NCBI GenBank assembly: GCA_003024175.1 | Contig: MDYQ01000128.1 | Location: 62,001-126,000 of the forward strand | Length of the DNA stretch: 64,000 bases | Direction of reading: 5' to 3' | Source: Planoprotostelium fungivorum | Taxonomy: Eukaryota > Evosea > Variosea > Cavosteliida > Cavosteliaceae | In this document: positions 44,001 through 56,257 of the stretch, one piece after another | Position numbering within the stretch: the first letter of the stretch is position 1 | Layout: each line of letters opens with the position of its first letter | Notes under the pieces: generated by a model | Seen by the model: only the letters and a program-made list of their open reading frames with translations | What the model was told of the DNA's origin: nothing | Database searches by the model: none | Made by a program: the position numbers and the translations under genes

Positions 44001-45970
44001 ATGCTGGGACGAGTGGTGAATCATAGATGGACTATTGACGATGATTGACGGATACCATTGCAGTTTCGCTCGACCGTCTCTTCTCATGTGAGACAGCATG
44101 CCCATCCACACTTGATGGTCACCAAGAGGACATTCCAGCTCTCCAAGAGCACCTTAACATCTTTGCAAATGATCCAGCCTACTCGACCATACATCACCGC
44201 CGCAGAGGAAGTAGCTCGAGCCATAGAACTCCAGAAGAAACACAACGTCAAGGTATCCCAACTCTCCCAGACGATCGTCTCACATCATCATCAGGATCAA
44301 TCAAAGCCCACCGAGGAAGTATCATCATCAGAGCCCATCCACAGAGAAAACTTTCCATCTCGGAGACCCTACGGAGAAACTCTCTTCTCACAACAAGCTT
44401 TAAACGAAGCCAGAAGTCAGATGTTATCACGCGGAGAGCGTATCGATGAAGAAGAGACGAACACCCCCCTCACTTCACGTCTCGATTCTACTTTGCAGGA
44501 TGCAAACATCATCGAGTTGGTGAGAGAGCTCATTGTGAGGCTGCAGACGTTTCAAGTCTTCGACCACTCTTCTTATGGATGGGACGTGTGGAATGGTGCT
44601 CTCCTTCTCACCATCGAGGGTGGTGATTACCCTAGAGTCAAACAGATCTACACATGCATGCGGAACGATGGCGTCAAAGTGAGCCCTCTCATCTCACCTC
44701 CACCTTCACATGATGACGAAGCCGATGGACATGTCATCATCATCGTCTGAAGATGATCAGTTCGAGCCTGTTTCATTCGGAAGGCTGCTCGTCTTCTTTC
44801 GTAGAAATATTCGTGGTGATGATCTGGTCTCATGCCTTCAAGATTATCAGATGTTACTCACCCACGTGATTCACCTCCCACCTCCTCTTCGTCTGACCGA
44901 TCCAGCTCGACGCCAGCACCATGGGACGTATCGTACGTGCGTACGGAGATCTCGGAGACGTAGCTTCCATCCACAGGGTCATCGCGGAATTTACGCAAGA
45001 GAAGGTTGCCATATCTGGTAGTTGTTACGTCAAGATCATCACTTCTCTACTCAAAAATGACGCCCTGGATGACGTGAGAGATTTCATCGAAATTTCACGG
45101 AATTTCCGCTGAATTTTCAGGCCAATACGTACATGAGAAAGATGGAAGAAGAGAAGTACGAGCCGGGTCCGATCGTCTTATCTGCCTTCTTAAAGTATTA
45201 TTCTGATAGAAGAGACACCGAACAAGTGTTATACTGGCTGTCTGTCTACGACGCACAAGGCTATGAGAGAGACGTAATTACGTATAACATGATGATCCAA
45301 CACTATGCAAATACCAGGGACGAAGAGAAGACGTGGGAGTGGTTGAGGTCCATGTGAGTTGGCTCGTTGTAGATGGAGGATTCACGGAACGTTCAGGGTG
45401 AAGAGTGGACTACAACCTACGGACAGTACGTACAATACGCTTCTCGGTCTTTACATTCACACGGGAGACAGACAGGGTGTGGAGACTGTCCTGAAGGTGT
45501 TGTAGATCGCTTTTCTTCTATATTCACAACATGATAGAGGATGGAACAAGCAGGTATAGAGAGGGACGTCATCACTTATTGTCTCATCGCGAAGGCTAAC
45601 GTCTACAACAAAGACACGAAAGAATTATTCAGAACTCTGGCTGAGATGGAGCGACGAAAGGTGCGACGCCGTTTTGGCGGGAAAATGATACGTCACAGAT
45701 CAAGCCCAACCTCTCTCTGTACAAGATCGTCATCACTTGGTGTATCTCGGTGAGTCGACACTCGACGAAATGTCGACTGAAGGAGTTCAGCAAAAAATGA
45801 AGGAGGTGGTGGAGAAGTTGACCAAGAAGATGGAGATCGAGAACATCAAGCCAGATTCGTATCTGAGAGATCAGTTGAACAACTTCAGCAAGAGAAGGAA
45901 GGACAGAAGAGAAGAAGAAGGCAAAGTGTTCGTCTCGCGAAACTGGAAGGAGAAGGAGGGAAAAGAATAA
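44001..45970 (+). CDS. Pentatricopeptide-repeat (PPR) protein, probably mitochondrial
   Basis: Start 44001 (MLGRV, exon 44001-44015), next exon from 44064, stop at 45970; about nine exons. The N-terminus is basic and Ser/Thr-rich without acidic residues (FRSTVSSHVRQHAHPHLMVTKR), like a mitochondrial presequence. Helical repeats of about 35 residues follow: WDVWNGALLLTIEGGDYPRV, GRIVRAYGDLGDVASIHRVI, ITYNMMIQHYANTRDEEKT and ITYCLIAKANVYNKDTKEL. PPR proteins bind organellar RNA. The C-terminus is Lys/Arg/Glu-rich. The intron after WEWLRSM has the CTCGTTGTAG motif near its 5' end. Its stop lies 17 bp from that of the convergent VMA12 gene. Confidence 0.8.
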
Positions 45971-45987
45971 AACCTCGTCTCTCGATT

Positions 45988-46900
45988 TTATTTTTCCTTC
46001 TTTTCCGTGACGTCTTCGTCTTCCGTCGTGAAGGTGGCTAAGACTCTTGGCTTCTTTCTCTTGCTGGGGTCGATGGCTGTCTTCTGCTCGGTGAGTCTCC
46101 TCTCTCGGATGGTGTAGAGCCCAAACTCCACCATCAAGATGAACACCGCTCCACCGAGACCCCCGAAAACTCCCTACACATTCGATCAGATGACAATGAC
46201 GGATGGTGATTGAGAATCGCATGATGGAGATGCAGATGGAGAGTGGACTCACGGCGAGTGGACTGGAGGAATAAGCGTTGCCGAAAACCCACCAACCTGC
46301 GGCGAAGCAGGCGGCGGCAGACAGAAGCATGTTGATGGCCATGCCGATGTAAGCGTTCGACGATTTGACTTCCGAACTGACGTGAGCGAAGGGGGATTCG
46401 GTGTGGAGGTTCTGTGTCATCTTCTTGTAGGCTCTTTCCTCTGCCTCACGTTTAGCCTTCTCCAATTTCTCTCGTTTCTCTGCCTCCTGTTTCATGTAAA
46501 CACGCTTGATGTATAGATCGTGAATGGATGGATGTCATCTGATCAGATGTCTGATACAAACGTGTTGAAAATGGATGCAGAAGGATCAAGGTCACACCTC
46601 TTGAGGAAGTTCTTCCTTTTTCTGTACATAGATTTCACTGCCTTCCAATAGCTCGTGGGCCCACATCAGGTGAGCTTGTTTGCTCTTCTGAGCACCCGAT
46701 TTACTCTGCGAACTGACACCACAGACCTTTCTCGTCATCTCAGCCAGCGCGTTGATCTCATTCAGTGTGATTTCGTCCCCCAATTGGCTCTTCTCGAGAC
46801 GATCGAGGAGTGACTGCTGTTGAGTTGAGAGTCTCTCTCTATTCTCCAGGTTGAATGCAATGCATTCTTTTATCCTCTGTGTGATGCCAAAGGATACCAT
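45988..46900 (-). CDS. VMA12/TMEM199-like V-ATPase assembly factor
   Basis: Exons 46900-46598, 46486-46253 and 46173-45988 give 240 aa. The motif AHELLEGSEIYV matches the LHELLEGSEIY signature of Vma12/TMEM199, followed by a charged coil, KKMTQNLHTESPFAHVSSE, and two membrane segments (NMLLSAAACFAAGWWVFG and GGLGGAVFILMVEFGLY). The tail is basic (SKRKKPRV). Vma12 sits in the ER membrane and helps assemble the V0 sector of the vacuolar proton pump, needed for acid digestive vacuoles. Confidence 0.8.
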
Positions 46901-47037
46901 ATCGTCGCGAAATGTTGGACATCATGTGATGATCATCTGACACCGGCCACTACAACGCTTAGAATTATTCATGGTTTCTATAAATAGTCTTAGTTCTGTG
47001 AAGCTGTGTGGGACAATTAACCGACGAGCACGACCTC

Positions 47038-50000
47038 ATGAGATCCAATCGTGTCGGTATAGATGATGATGAGTTTCCTCTGCATCACATCGACCCCCCG
47101 AAGAAGTATAGAAGGCCACAGGGAGAGCGCCTCGTTCCCATCCAATTGAAGAAGAGACAATTCGATGTAAGAGCTGCGAACATGCGTCGAGTGTCATGGA
47201 CTGATCGGTTGTAGATCCTAGAGAGCCGACCAATCAGTGTCATATCGAGACCCGGCATAGATTACTGCGTCTTGATCAAGAATCACTTGTATGTAGATGG
47301 AGGGGCAGGAAATGAGATTGTGAAGGTGAATGTGGAGGATCCAGAAACGAAAAGCACATTCGTCGATTGTCACAATGGACCTCTCACAGTTCTCGAACGT
47401 GACGCAGCTGGAGAGTATCTGTATAGCGGGTCGAAAGACGGTACTCTGATCCGATGGAATCTGGTGAGATGTGATTGGAAATGCAGTGATTGACAAAAAC
47501 AGAGAGAAGAGACAATCGATAAGACATTCGTCGTCCAAGCAGATCACGCCGTGACTGCCATTGCAGCGTCGAAACATCATCTATTTGTCGGCACTGGTAT
47601 GAACACCACACTCGTACAGATCCACATCGAAACCGGACAGACCGCTCTCATTCCAGGACCCGAATGTTCGTCGGGACACATTCGTGATATCCAAATCATC
47701 GCAGGTGATACGAGATGAATCGACTCACAAACTCAATCCAAATAGGCAGGATCATCTGTTGTTACAACGAAGTCGACGCTGGGCAAGCTGCCGTAGTCGT
47801 CTGGCCCTTCGACGAGACCAACCCCACATTCAACAACGAGCTCGCCGTCACCCTGCCTCATGCGACTCAAGACATCACGGCAGACGATCGATACTTGTTC
47901 GCACTCTGCCACAATCTACTCTGTGGATGGGATTTGAAGACACAAGTACCTCTCCCGGAGCTGTCGAAAGAAAACAGAAAGTTCTCATGCATCAGTGAGT
48001 CTCGAACGTAGACCTCCCCCCATTCAACGTCGACACAGCTCTCCACAAGGGCAAGCTGTACGCCGGCCACGAGAACGGTGTCGACGTTTTTGACGTCCTC
48101 CATGATGGGCCAAATGCTCTCTTTTACCGCCAGACGTTAGAATCAAAAGAGTGCAATCGATTGCGCGTTTACGAAAACCAGAAGAACGATCGTCTCGTCG
48201 GTGTATTAGAAGACAAAGTGAGAATCTGGTCGACTGATCACTATCACGATGTCTTCCGACAGCTTCAGAACAAGGACGCTTACGTGAGATGTCTGACAGA
48301 GGTGAGGAGGAGAAGGAAGGGGTCGAGCTGAACGCGAAAGGTGAACGAAAACTTGTACACTGCTGGAGACGGAGAGATTGTAAAATGGTCGAAACAAGAC
48401 GGAGCAAAAGAGGCTCGAATCAATCACGAGGGCAAAGTACTGTTCATCGAATACGGTTCAGGTCTCATCGCGGTCGGTGCAAAGGATGTAACGAGGGTAA
48501 AATCTGTTCCCGCCAAAATCCAAATTCAATTTTCAAACAGGTGCACATTTATGACCCACGAGATCACTCGGAGAGAGGAGTCTTACGTCACGAGAGGAAA
48601 GTTCGTTGTTTTGCCCACAGCGAAGAATTCTTCTTTGTCGGTTTAGATGATGACACGATAGCCTGCTGGAACACCAGGGTAAATCCAATCGAAATTTCAT
48701 TGACATCTCACTCACCACAGGATCTGAGGTACTCGGGAGCAATGAAATTACCCGAGCCTCTCGATGGTTTTTTCGTTCACCGAATGGCCGTGGCGGGAGA
48801 TTGGTTGTACGCTGTTTCCACCGATAAGGATTTCACGAAATCGTGGTTGAGACGATGGAGCATCAGCTCCATGACTTGCAAGAAGCCGAAACCATTGGGA
48901 GTCGTGCGAGACATGGTCATCTGCAAAGATGACTACAGCAAAAAGTTGGTCATCTTGGCGGACGAGACACTATTGGTTCACGACACACAAGTGAGACGAT
49001 ACATCTGCACTAGAGAATATCTCAACGAAAACAGTCGATCCACTTGGACTGGGAGCCAGTGAAGGACTACCAGACGCAGGCGAGAAGTCTTCAAGCTCAT
49101 CGCGGTCTCGTCTACGTCGGCGGCGGTCTCAACTGCATCGACGCTTGGGACCTGTCCGTGCCGAAAGATCCTGTGAGTCCACTCTCTCCTCTCATCGTCC
49201 TCACCTCTTCAAGTATCTAGAACACACCATGTTGGCTGCCGTCGACGTCAGGTACTTTTGCGTCACGGACGATCGCATCTTCACTGCTTTTCAACAACAC
49301 GTTCACGTGTGGCCTCTCAAGCTGATCACCGCTCCCGATTGGTTCTTAGACTGCAAGACGAGAGAGGGAGCAGAACTGCAGATGTCTGCGGGCCACGACA
49401 TCGAAGAGAAGAGCGTCATGGGCATCAACATCTTGATGTTCCTCTCCACGTTCGGTCTCGCCGAACCAGCCAAGGTCATCTTGGAGAAGGCGGCAGCCAT
49501 GAGTAACATGAGCTACAACTTGGACACGGACGTAGACGGTGATTCTGCATTAAGAATCGCACTTCAGAACAAACGGTGGAGTTATCTCATCGAAATGGCG
49601 GCCCTGTTGAGGAAGAGGACACCAAAGAAGATCTTGAAGGTGAAGTTTGCATCGAGCGGTGACGACTCACGATGAGAAGATTGAGGAAGGAAAGAACAGC
49701 ATCACGTCTCAGTATCTGTGCGAGAGAGCGAGGGAGGACGATCTAGCTTTCTACAAGGGGTTTTTAAGAACGAAAATCAAGGTGAAAGAGATTTTCTCGA
49801 CGAAATCTGAATCGTGAGCAGTTCCCGGCGGTTGCAGTTCTGAAGCATTGCTTTCAGAATCCGAATCACAGTCACAGTGTCCTGTCCCATTGGAAGATGC
49901 AAGTGAAGGGCATCTCGAAATTCATCGACGCCCAGGGACGTAACCTCGTACACTGGGCCGTATTGAGTGGATCGGTAGAAGGTGTGTACCATCGTTTCAC

Positions 50001-53000
50001 ATCAGAGGATGACGTGGCGCAGGGTTGAAGGTCTTGATGCACGCGAAATCGATCAATAACCCGGAGAACAATTATCTGATGACGCCCATCCACCTCGCCT
50101 TCTCCAACGCTTATCTCAATCGTCTCGATCTCATCGAAGATTCGAACCTCTTCCGCATCAATCGTAATCAGAGACAATTCAAGGTGGGACGGTTCATACC
50201 GTTCATCGTGATCTGACGGCGAACAGTTGGATCGAATCGAGTGTGCGAGGATGATTGTAGATGCAGAGCACGGCATCAAGAGTGCTGACGTGGGGAAGAA
50301 AGATTTATGTGGAATGTCACCTTATCAATATCTACTATTGGACTATGACGATGCCAGAGAAGATCTCAAGATCGCGCGTCCGGAGTTCAGAGATGCGCAG
50401 GTGATGATTCGTCACATCATCAATTCATCACCCTTCGATGTCTCATCCGTCTTCGTTCGATGTCTCATCTTTGATGTGCTCATCCATCATCCTTTGATGT
50501 GCTTATCCATCACCAGATCATAGAAGAATGCAAGAAGGTCCACGAGAAGCTGTACGAGATCATCGAGATCACACAGGAGAAGATGGAAACCTTTCGCTAC
50601 ATCTACGCGGTGAAAGCCTTCTTCTGGACAGGAGTTCCTTATCTCGTCTGGCTCTTTGTTCTCATGGGAGTAGCCTTCAACATCTCCACACGCAACGACC
50701 AACAGAATTTCTACTTCTTTCAGAGTATCTCGGTTCCCCTCTACACAGATCAATTCCAAGGCATCTCTGTCGTCGGCGATTGGTACACTTGGTCGACTGG
50801 AACGTTCATGCCGTACATCACTGGAATGGATTGGTACGATAGCAGTAGACCACCAAAGGACTCTCTCACTGGAATTCGTTTGATCGGTGAGTGCCATCGA
50901 CATCAACATCATCACATCAAACATCACATCGATAGCATCACATCCACATCATGAACATCAACATGACACATCGACATCTTAAAATCGACATCACCGACAT
51001 CATCAGTATCGATATCATCCATATAAATTTGATATCATCCACATCCACATCATGATGATGGCGAACAGGTGGTATATTGATCAGACAATCACGTTCTCCC
51101 GCCACCTCCTGCAAGATTCCTTCTGCCTTGGATCAGAATTTAACCACGTGCTACAGTGAAGGAGTAGAGGAGACAAAGGACAGTTACGGACCAAACAACA
51201 CGTACACGTGGACCGACAGAGGTCATCGAATCTGGGCTCCATCGGGCGCCGTATACTCGGCAGGAGGCTTCTCCATCTTACTCTCTCCCGATCTGAACAG
51301 TTCTCTCAACGTTCTAGATGACTTGAACAAGAACGGTTTCGTCGATGGACAGGTGATGACGAGATGAGATCGTGCCGATATTGAATGATGCGACAGACGA
51401 GCGTGTTGACTACCGAATTCTCGCTGTGGAACGTCAATCTAAACACGTTGGCCTGTGTCAGGATTTTGATCGAGTTTACGGCCGCGGGAAATCCGTTACC
51501 GCAGGCACAGATCACGTTGCAGAAGGGGGTTCGATTCTTACTGGCGGAAGATTATTTTGTCTGCGTTCTCGAGGTGAGAAGATACAACATGACATGATGA
51601 CTGTGTATATATATCTTCGACTTGATTCGGGAGATACTGAAGAGGGACAGATCCTGGTTACTCTGTATTGGTTGTTCGAGTTTGTGTACAGAGAGCTATC
51701 GGAGGTGAGATCATCCGTGACACGAAGATCACTCACACCTTCTCGCAGATCAAAGCACTCGGTTTCGCATACCTCAAACAGCTGTGGAACTACTACGAAT
51801 GGTTCATCCTCCTCCTCTTTGGAACCGTCGTAGGGTTACGCATCACAGCGTACGTACTGTACGGCACGACCGAGTGAGCACCACTTTGACAACCTCCACT
51901 ACTCCTCCTGACTCTTCCAGTTTCGATATCCCGATCACAGACTGGAACGACTATTACAATCTCAATCAGAGCATGTACCTCGTTCAGCAACTCTTGTCCT
52001 TTGTCATCTTTCTCGCTTCCCTCCGTGCAGTCAAATTCTTCAAGATTTTACCTTACACGGGCCGCATCACTTCATCCATATTGAACGTGAGTAATGATCC
52101 ATCTCTGTCTTATCTCATCACGTAACAGACTCTATCGGACAAAGTCTTCATCGTCTTTGTCATCTTCTACTTGTATGTTATCCTCACGTTTGCCATGTCA
52201 TATCACCTCTCCTTCGGTTTCACATACGAGAACACTCGCACCTTTTCCGATTCCATATTGGAGCTCTTGAGAATGATCACGGGTGACTCGTCGTACGACA
52301 ACATCGAGCCGTTCAATCGAGTCTTCCATCAGCTCTTCTTCATCTTCTTCCTCTGCTCCTCCCTCATCTTGACCAACATGGTGAGTCGCGTGAAGAGTAA
52401 ACGAAGGGACTGAACTTGATATCAGTTTATCGCCGTTCTGAGCGATCTGTACATCAGTTTGAGACAGAGTGATTCCTTGATGTGGGATCTGTACATCACA
52501 GACCTGATGATCTCGTCCCTGAGGAGGCAGAGAACGATGGAGTTGTTTGTCGAGTGGGTTCACAAGTCCATCTTGACCACAGCCTCCAAAGTGAAGGAGA
52601 CCAGTGATGTTGTCGTCTTAGCCCTTCAAAATGTGAGTTTGAAAGATCTCGTTTACATCATGGAAGGGATGTTTGTTTGAATGTAAGAATGACCCGAATA
52701 ACAGGATAAGAGTCACGATATCGAAGACGAAGAAGAGAAACCGGTGCAGGATGATGAAGAAGATAATCAAGGAGAAGAGGATTTTGTCATGTCTGATGAT
52801 CAATTGGAGGACGCTGTGATCGGTTATTCTAACGGAAGAAGCGAGAGATCGACATTAGAGGTAGGGCCTCCGTTATTCTTCTGCAGTATGTTTAACGATT
52901 GGATTCAGATCTACCAGTCTGTCAGTGAATTACACACGGCCGGTGAAAAGCACACAAAAGACATCTTTGGCACGGTTCACAAACAGATGAAGAACGTAGA

Positions 53001-53154
53001 GGAGAACCTAAGAGCAGAAATGATGTCTATCAGGAAAGAGCAGCAAGAAATTAAAAATCTTCTGCTCTCGTTGAAGAATCAGCTCACACCACCGCCCCCT
53101 TACGCAGCACCTTCAAACCAAGCCACCAGTAATCCATCTCAAACACAAGGATAA
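47038..53154 (+). CDS. WD40-ankyrin-polycystin (TRPP) cation channel fusion
   Basis: About two dozen exons in one continuous reading. Start 47038 (MRSNRVGIDDDEF). From about 47217 to 49350 the protein is a WD40-type propeller: YLYSGSKDGTLIRWNL, DRYLFALCHNLLCGWDL, LYTAGDGEIVKWSKQDG and FFVGLDDDTIACWNT. Ankyrin-like repeats follow (DGDSALRIALQNKRW, GRNLVHWAVLSGSVEGLKVL, MTPIHLAFSNAYLNRLD). Exon 50403 to 50521 joins IARPEFRDAQ to IIEECKKVHEKL in phase, leading into the channel: first helix (FFWTGVPYLVWLFVLMGVAF), the TOP domain typical of polycystins (EFSLWNVNLNTLACVRILIEF), S2-S5, a pore reading MITGDSSYDNIEPFNRV, and S6 (LFFIFFLCSSLILTNMFIAV). The tail has an acidic stretch, a coiled coil (KQMKNVEENLRAEMMSIRKE) and a Pro-rich end. 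Probably a calcium-permeable channel gated by cytosolic partners. Confidence 0.82.
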
Positions 53155-53247
53155 ACTATTTAATTGATTTCACTCGTCCGTTCATCTGTTATCGGTTCAT
53201 CTTATTGTATGGCTTCGGTGGTCGCAAAAGAATATATTCCTCCTTTA

Positions 53248-55755
53248 TCACGCAACCAATACGGAAATGAACGAGGCCATCAGTGACAGAAGAAGACAAG
53301 TGCCTCCCGATGCCAGCCCCTTCTCGTTGATCACATTCGATGCAGAGACTGTCGACAGAGATGGAGAAAATTCTGATGTGTTGGACTTCTCTGAATCCAA
53401 CACGGTCGACGATGCTGAGGGTGTCGACGCATCATCTGGAGTGGCCGCTGGATCGTTGGGTAGAGGAGTGTCCCCGTCAGTGCAGCTGCTCTTGCCGGGC
53501 GGTGGTGAAAGCGAAGCGTTGTAGACGAGATTCGAATTGTATCCCAATTTCAAGACGAAGCGATCTTGCACCGTGTTGTTCGTGGACATGAATTCGTGCA
53601 CAAAATGAGTTCGATTCGCCGTGATAGAGACAAACCCGGGCAGTGTGCTACCTCCCCTGTCTACGTTCAATGTCGTGGTGTGTTGTGATCGACATCACTT
53701 GACCATTCCTGCGATGTTATTGTATGCGTGAAAACCACCATTCGCTGAGCCAACCAACACGTGAGTCGGTCCATTGTTCGTGCATTGATAAGCTACCATC
53801 TGACATCCTCTCTGTCCCGTATCAGATGATCTACAACGAGAACGTCTGAAGGTGAAACTCACTTGATAAGAGTGGAGGTGTCCCACGTACATCGCGTCGA
53901 CTTTGTGCTGGATGAGAAGTGGCTCGATGTATTGTACCAGATCATAATCGATGCACAGATGATTGTACATCGGCCGATGGCCTGCCACGATGATCCACGG
54001 AGTTTTCGTCCGATTGACGTTCTACAAAGATCACCCACCAATTCTCCATGAAATTTCGGCGAAATTTTACCTGCAGATCTGCGGCCATCCATTGGCCCTG
54101 TGGTGACCCCGGAGCGTAATGATGTTCCGTGGACATTGCGATGACGTGGACTGGACCCTGATCGATGCTCCACCACTGTACACTCTCTTCCCTCGTTTGC
54201 TTCGGCATGAAGGTGCCGTATCTCTTTTCGTACGCTCCGTTGCATTCTCCCGTGGAGTCGGTCGAATTGACAACACCAGGGATATTGAACCAGTCTGCTT
54301 CGTGGTTACCGGTGATGGTTAAGAAGGGAACTCTCTGCGCGACCGGCCTCATTTGTTCCTTGTATGCCTCCCACTGTTCACGTCAGGAGAGTGAATCGAT
54401 CGATTTAGAATGAATGATATAGAACGAACGGTTTCGAGTGAATGATGTAGAATGAGTGATATAGAGTGGATGAGATGTGTCACCGTTGCACCGAAACCTT
54501 GGGCGTAGCTGACATCACCGATGATGAGCACCATGTCGAGCAGATCTCTGTCGATGAGGTGGCTCATGGATCGTGTGACGTCTAAAGGAATGGTCTGTCC
54601 GGGACCAGGACCTCTCCGGTCACTCGTACCGTCTATTCCCGTCACTCCCATGTCTGTCCGATGGTGTCATGATCACGTTGCGAGATGCTCGTGAGATAGA
54701 AAGTATGTGAAATTGATATCGACATTTGTTCCTCCCGATCTCATGTCGATGATGACCGTATCAAGATGGATGATCACATCGACATGATGTCTTCACCTCC
54801 TACGAGTGCGAATCGGGTAACATCCACCGTCGATGCATCTGATGGAGCGGTGAAATAAGATTCGTTGCTGTAGGTTGTGAGGGCACTGCCAACAGAATAA
54901 AAGTATCTTTTTCCAGGTATTAAACCTTTGACCTCAGCCATCCACAAGCTACCGGTGTCTCTCCAACCCCAATCGATAGCAGGTGAGGCACACATGTCTG
55001 ACGCCGTGTGATTGACGGATGTAGGGGTGACGCTGATGCTGTATGTCTTTGATGCGAGGCCCAATCGTAAGGCTTGTGAGTCGTTGGGGAGGGTGCCAGT
55101 AGTCCACATCACTCTCATCTCTCCCGCTCTTCCCGTGCTGCTGATGTGGATCTGTGATGGTGAATCATGGATGGACGATGAAGTGGTGAAGCTCACTTGG
55201 CTGGGTATGTTGGGGTTCTGGAAGGAGATTACGTTGGATTGTGCAGATAACACCTTCTTATTGGCGGCGATCCATGTTCTCGTATCTGATAATGTGAGAT
55301 CGGTTGGCGGGATCAGCTGGTCTCACTGTTTAAGAAGAGACCGAAGGTGACATTCTCTCTCAGATTGTTGATGAGAAGAGATATAGAGACGCTGCCTGTC
55401 TGAAGGTACTTGCCTCCAAATCTGGAGCCATACAGGAGGCGTACGGGAGATGTTTGGTAGATGTTGATGATTCCTGGTGAGAAGATGCCAACTGTATCTA
55501 ACACGGTCGGATTCACCACTCCGGTAATGTTGAGAGTCACCCAAGCAGGAGAAGTAGTCAAGAGTGTCGGCTGAAGTATCCGTCAAAATGGTTCGTGATA
55601 GGTGATCTCACGTATGCGACCATCTTGATGGACGGTACGATGTTCGGCACCGCTGATACATCTCTTCGAAATACTGCTAAGGGATGCTCTTCGTGGGCCA
55701 CCGAAAAGTGGAACAGTACAAAGAGGAAAAAGTACATCATCGCCAGTCGGGTCAT
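53248..55755 (-). CDS. Purple acid phosphatase, secreted, probably GPI-anchored
   Basis: Eight exons: 55755-55612, 55570-55327, 55285-54797, 54653-54484, 54373-54071, 54021-53863, 53811-53699, 53656-53248; 676 aa. Signal peptide MTRLAMMYFFLFVLFHFSVA, an N-terminal fibronectin-like domain (GEMRVMWTTG, GLIPGKRYFYSVGS), then metallophosphoesterase motifs: FALVGDMG, GDVSYAQG (metal Asp and the Tyr that gives the purple colour), TGNHE, VAGHRPMY and YVGHLHSY. The C-terminus is Ser/Thr-rich and ends in a hydrophobic tail (CLLLSLMASFISVLVA), as for a GPI anchor. It hydrolyses phosphate esters at acid pH outside the cell or in vacuoles. Its 3' end converges on the channel gene. Confidence 0.9.
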
Positions 55756-56257
55756 TCCTCTCCAGGTGTGAAGATGTGAAGAGCTGTGACTCTGCTCTTC
55801 TCTCTACTCTCTGCTGATAATCCGTATTTCAACAAAAACGACCAAGAAGGCTGACAAAACGTCAGATGTCCATCAGATTATTAAATAATAGAAGATATTC
55901 TAAATCCTGTGTAGATGATAACTTTGTACAACTGAGGGAACAGACGATGCTTCTTTATATGGTGAACATCTCAACCGTCTCGATCAAAACAAATCTGTTC
56001 GTGATGTATGTACAATATCAGTAGATCGGATGCTTCTGTAACAGAGCAGAAGGAGATGGAAGGAACATGGCCAAGTATAAAATTGGCTCGTTCAACATGT
56101 CTCTCTTGGCTGTGATGGACATTGTTCCTGCGATCGTGAACAAATGAAACATCAAGAAGCACTCACCGTTGATGTAATGCAATTCATTTCCCTCTCGATC
56201 TTTCTTTTTTACGGTGGGAAAATTATGTTTGTTTTTGTATATCCTCAGCTGTAAACG
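55756..56257. other. Intergenic region
   Basis: Holds the phosphatase promoter. No gene or repeat recognised. Confidence 0.4.

Noticed and set aside
44648-44833. Minus-strand frames across the PPR and receptor genes
   Set aside because: Shadows of the real exons; they break at splice sites and carry no family motifs.
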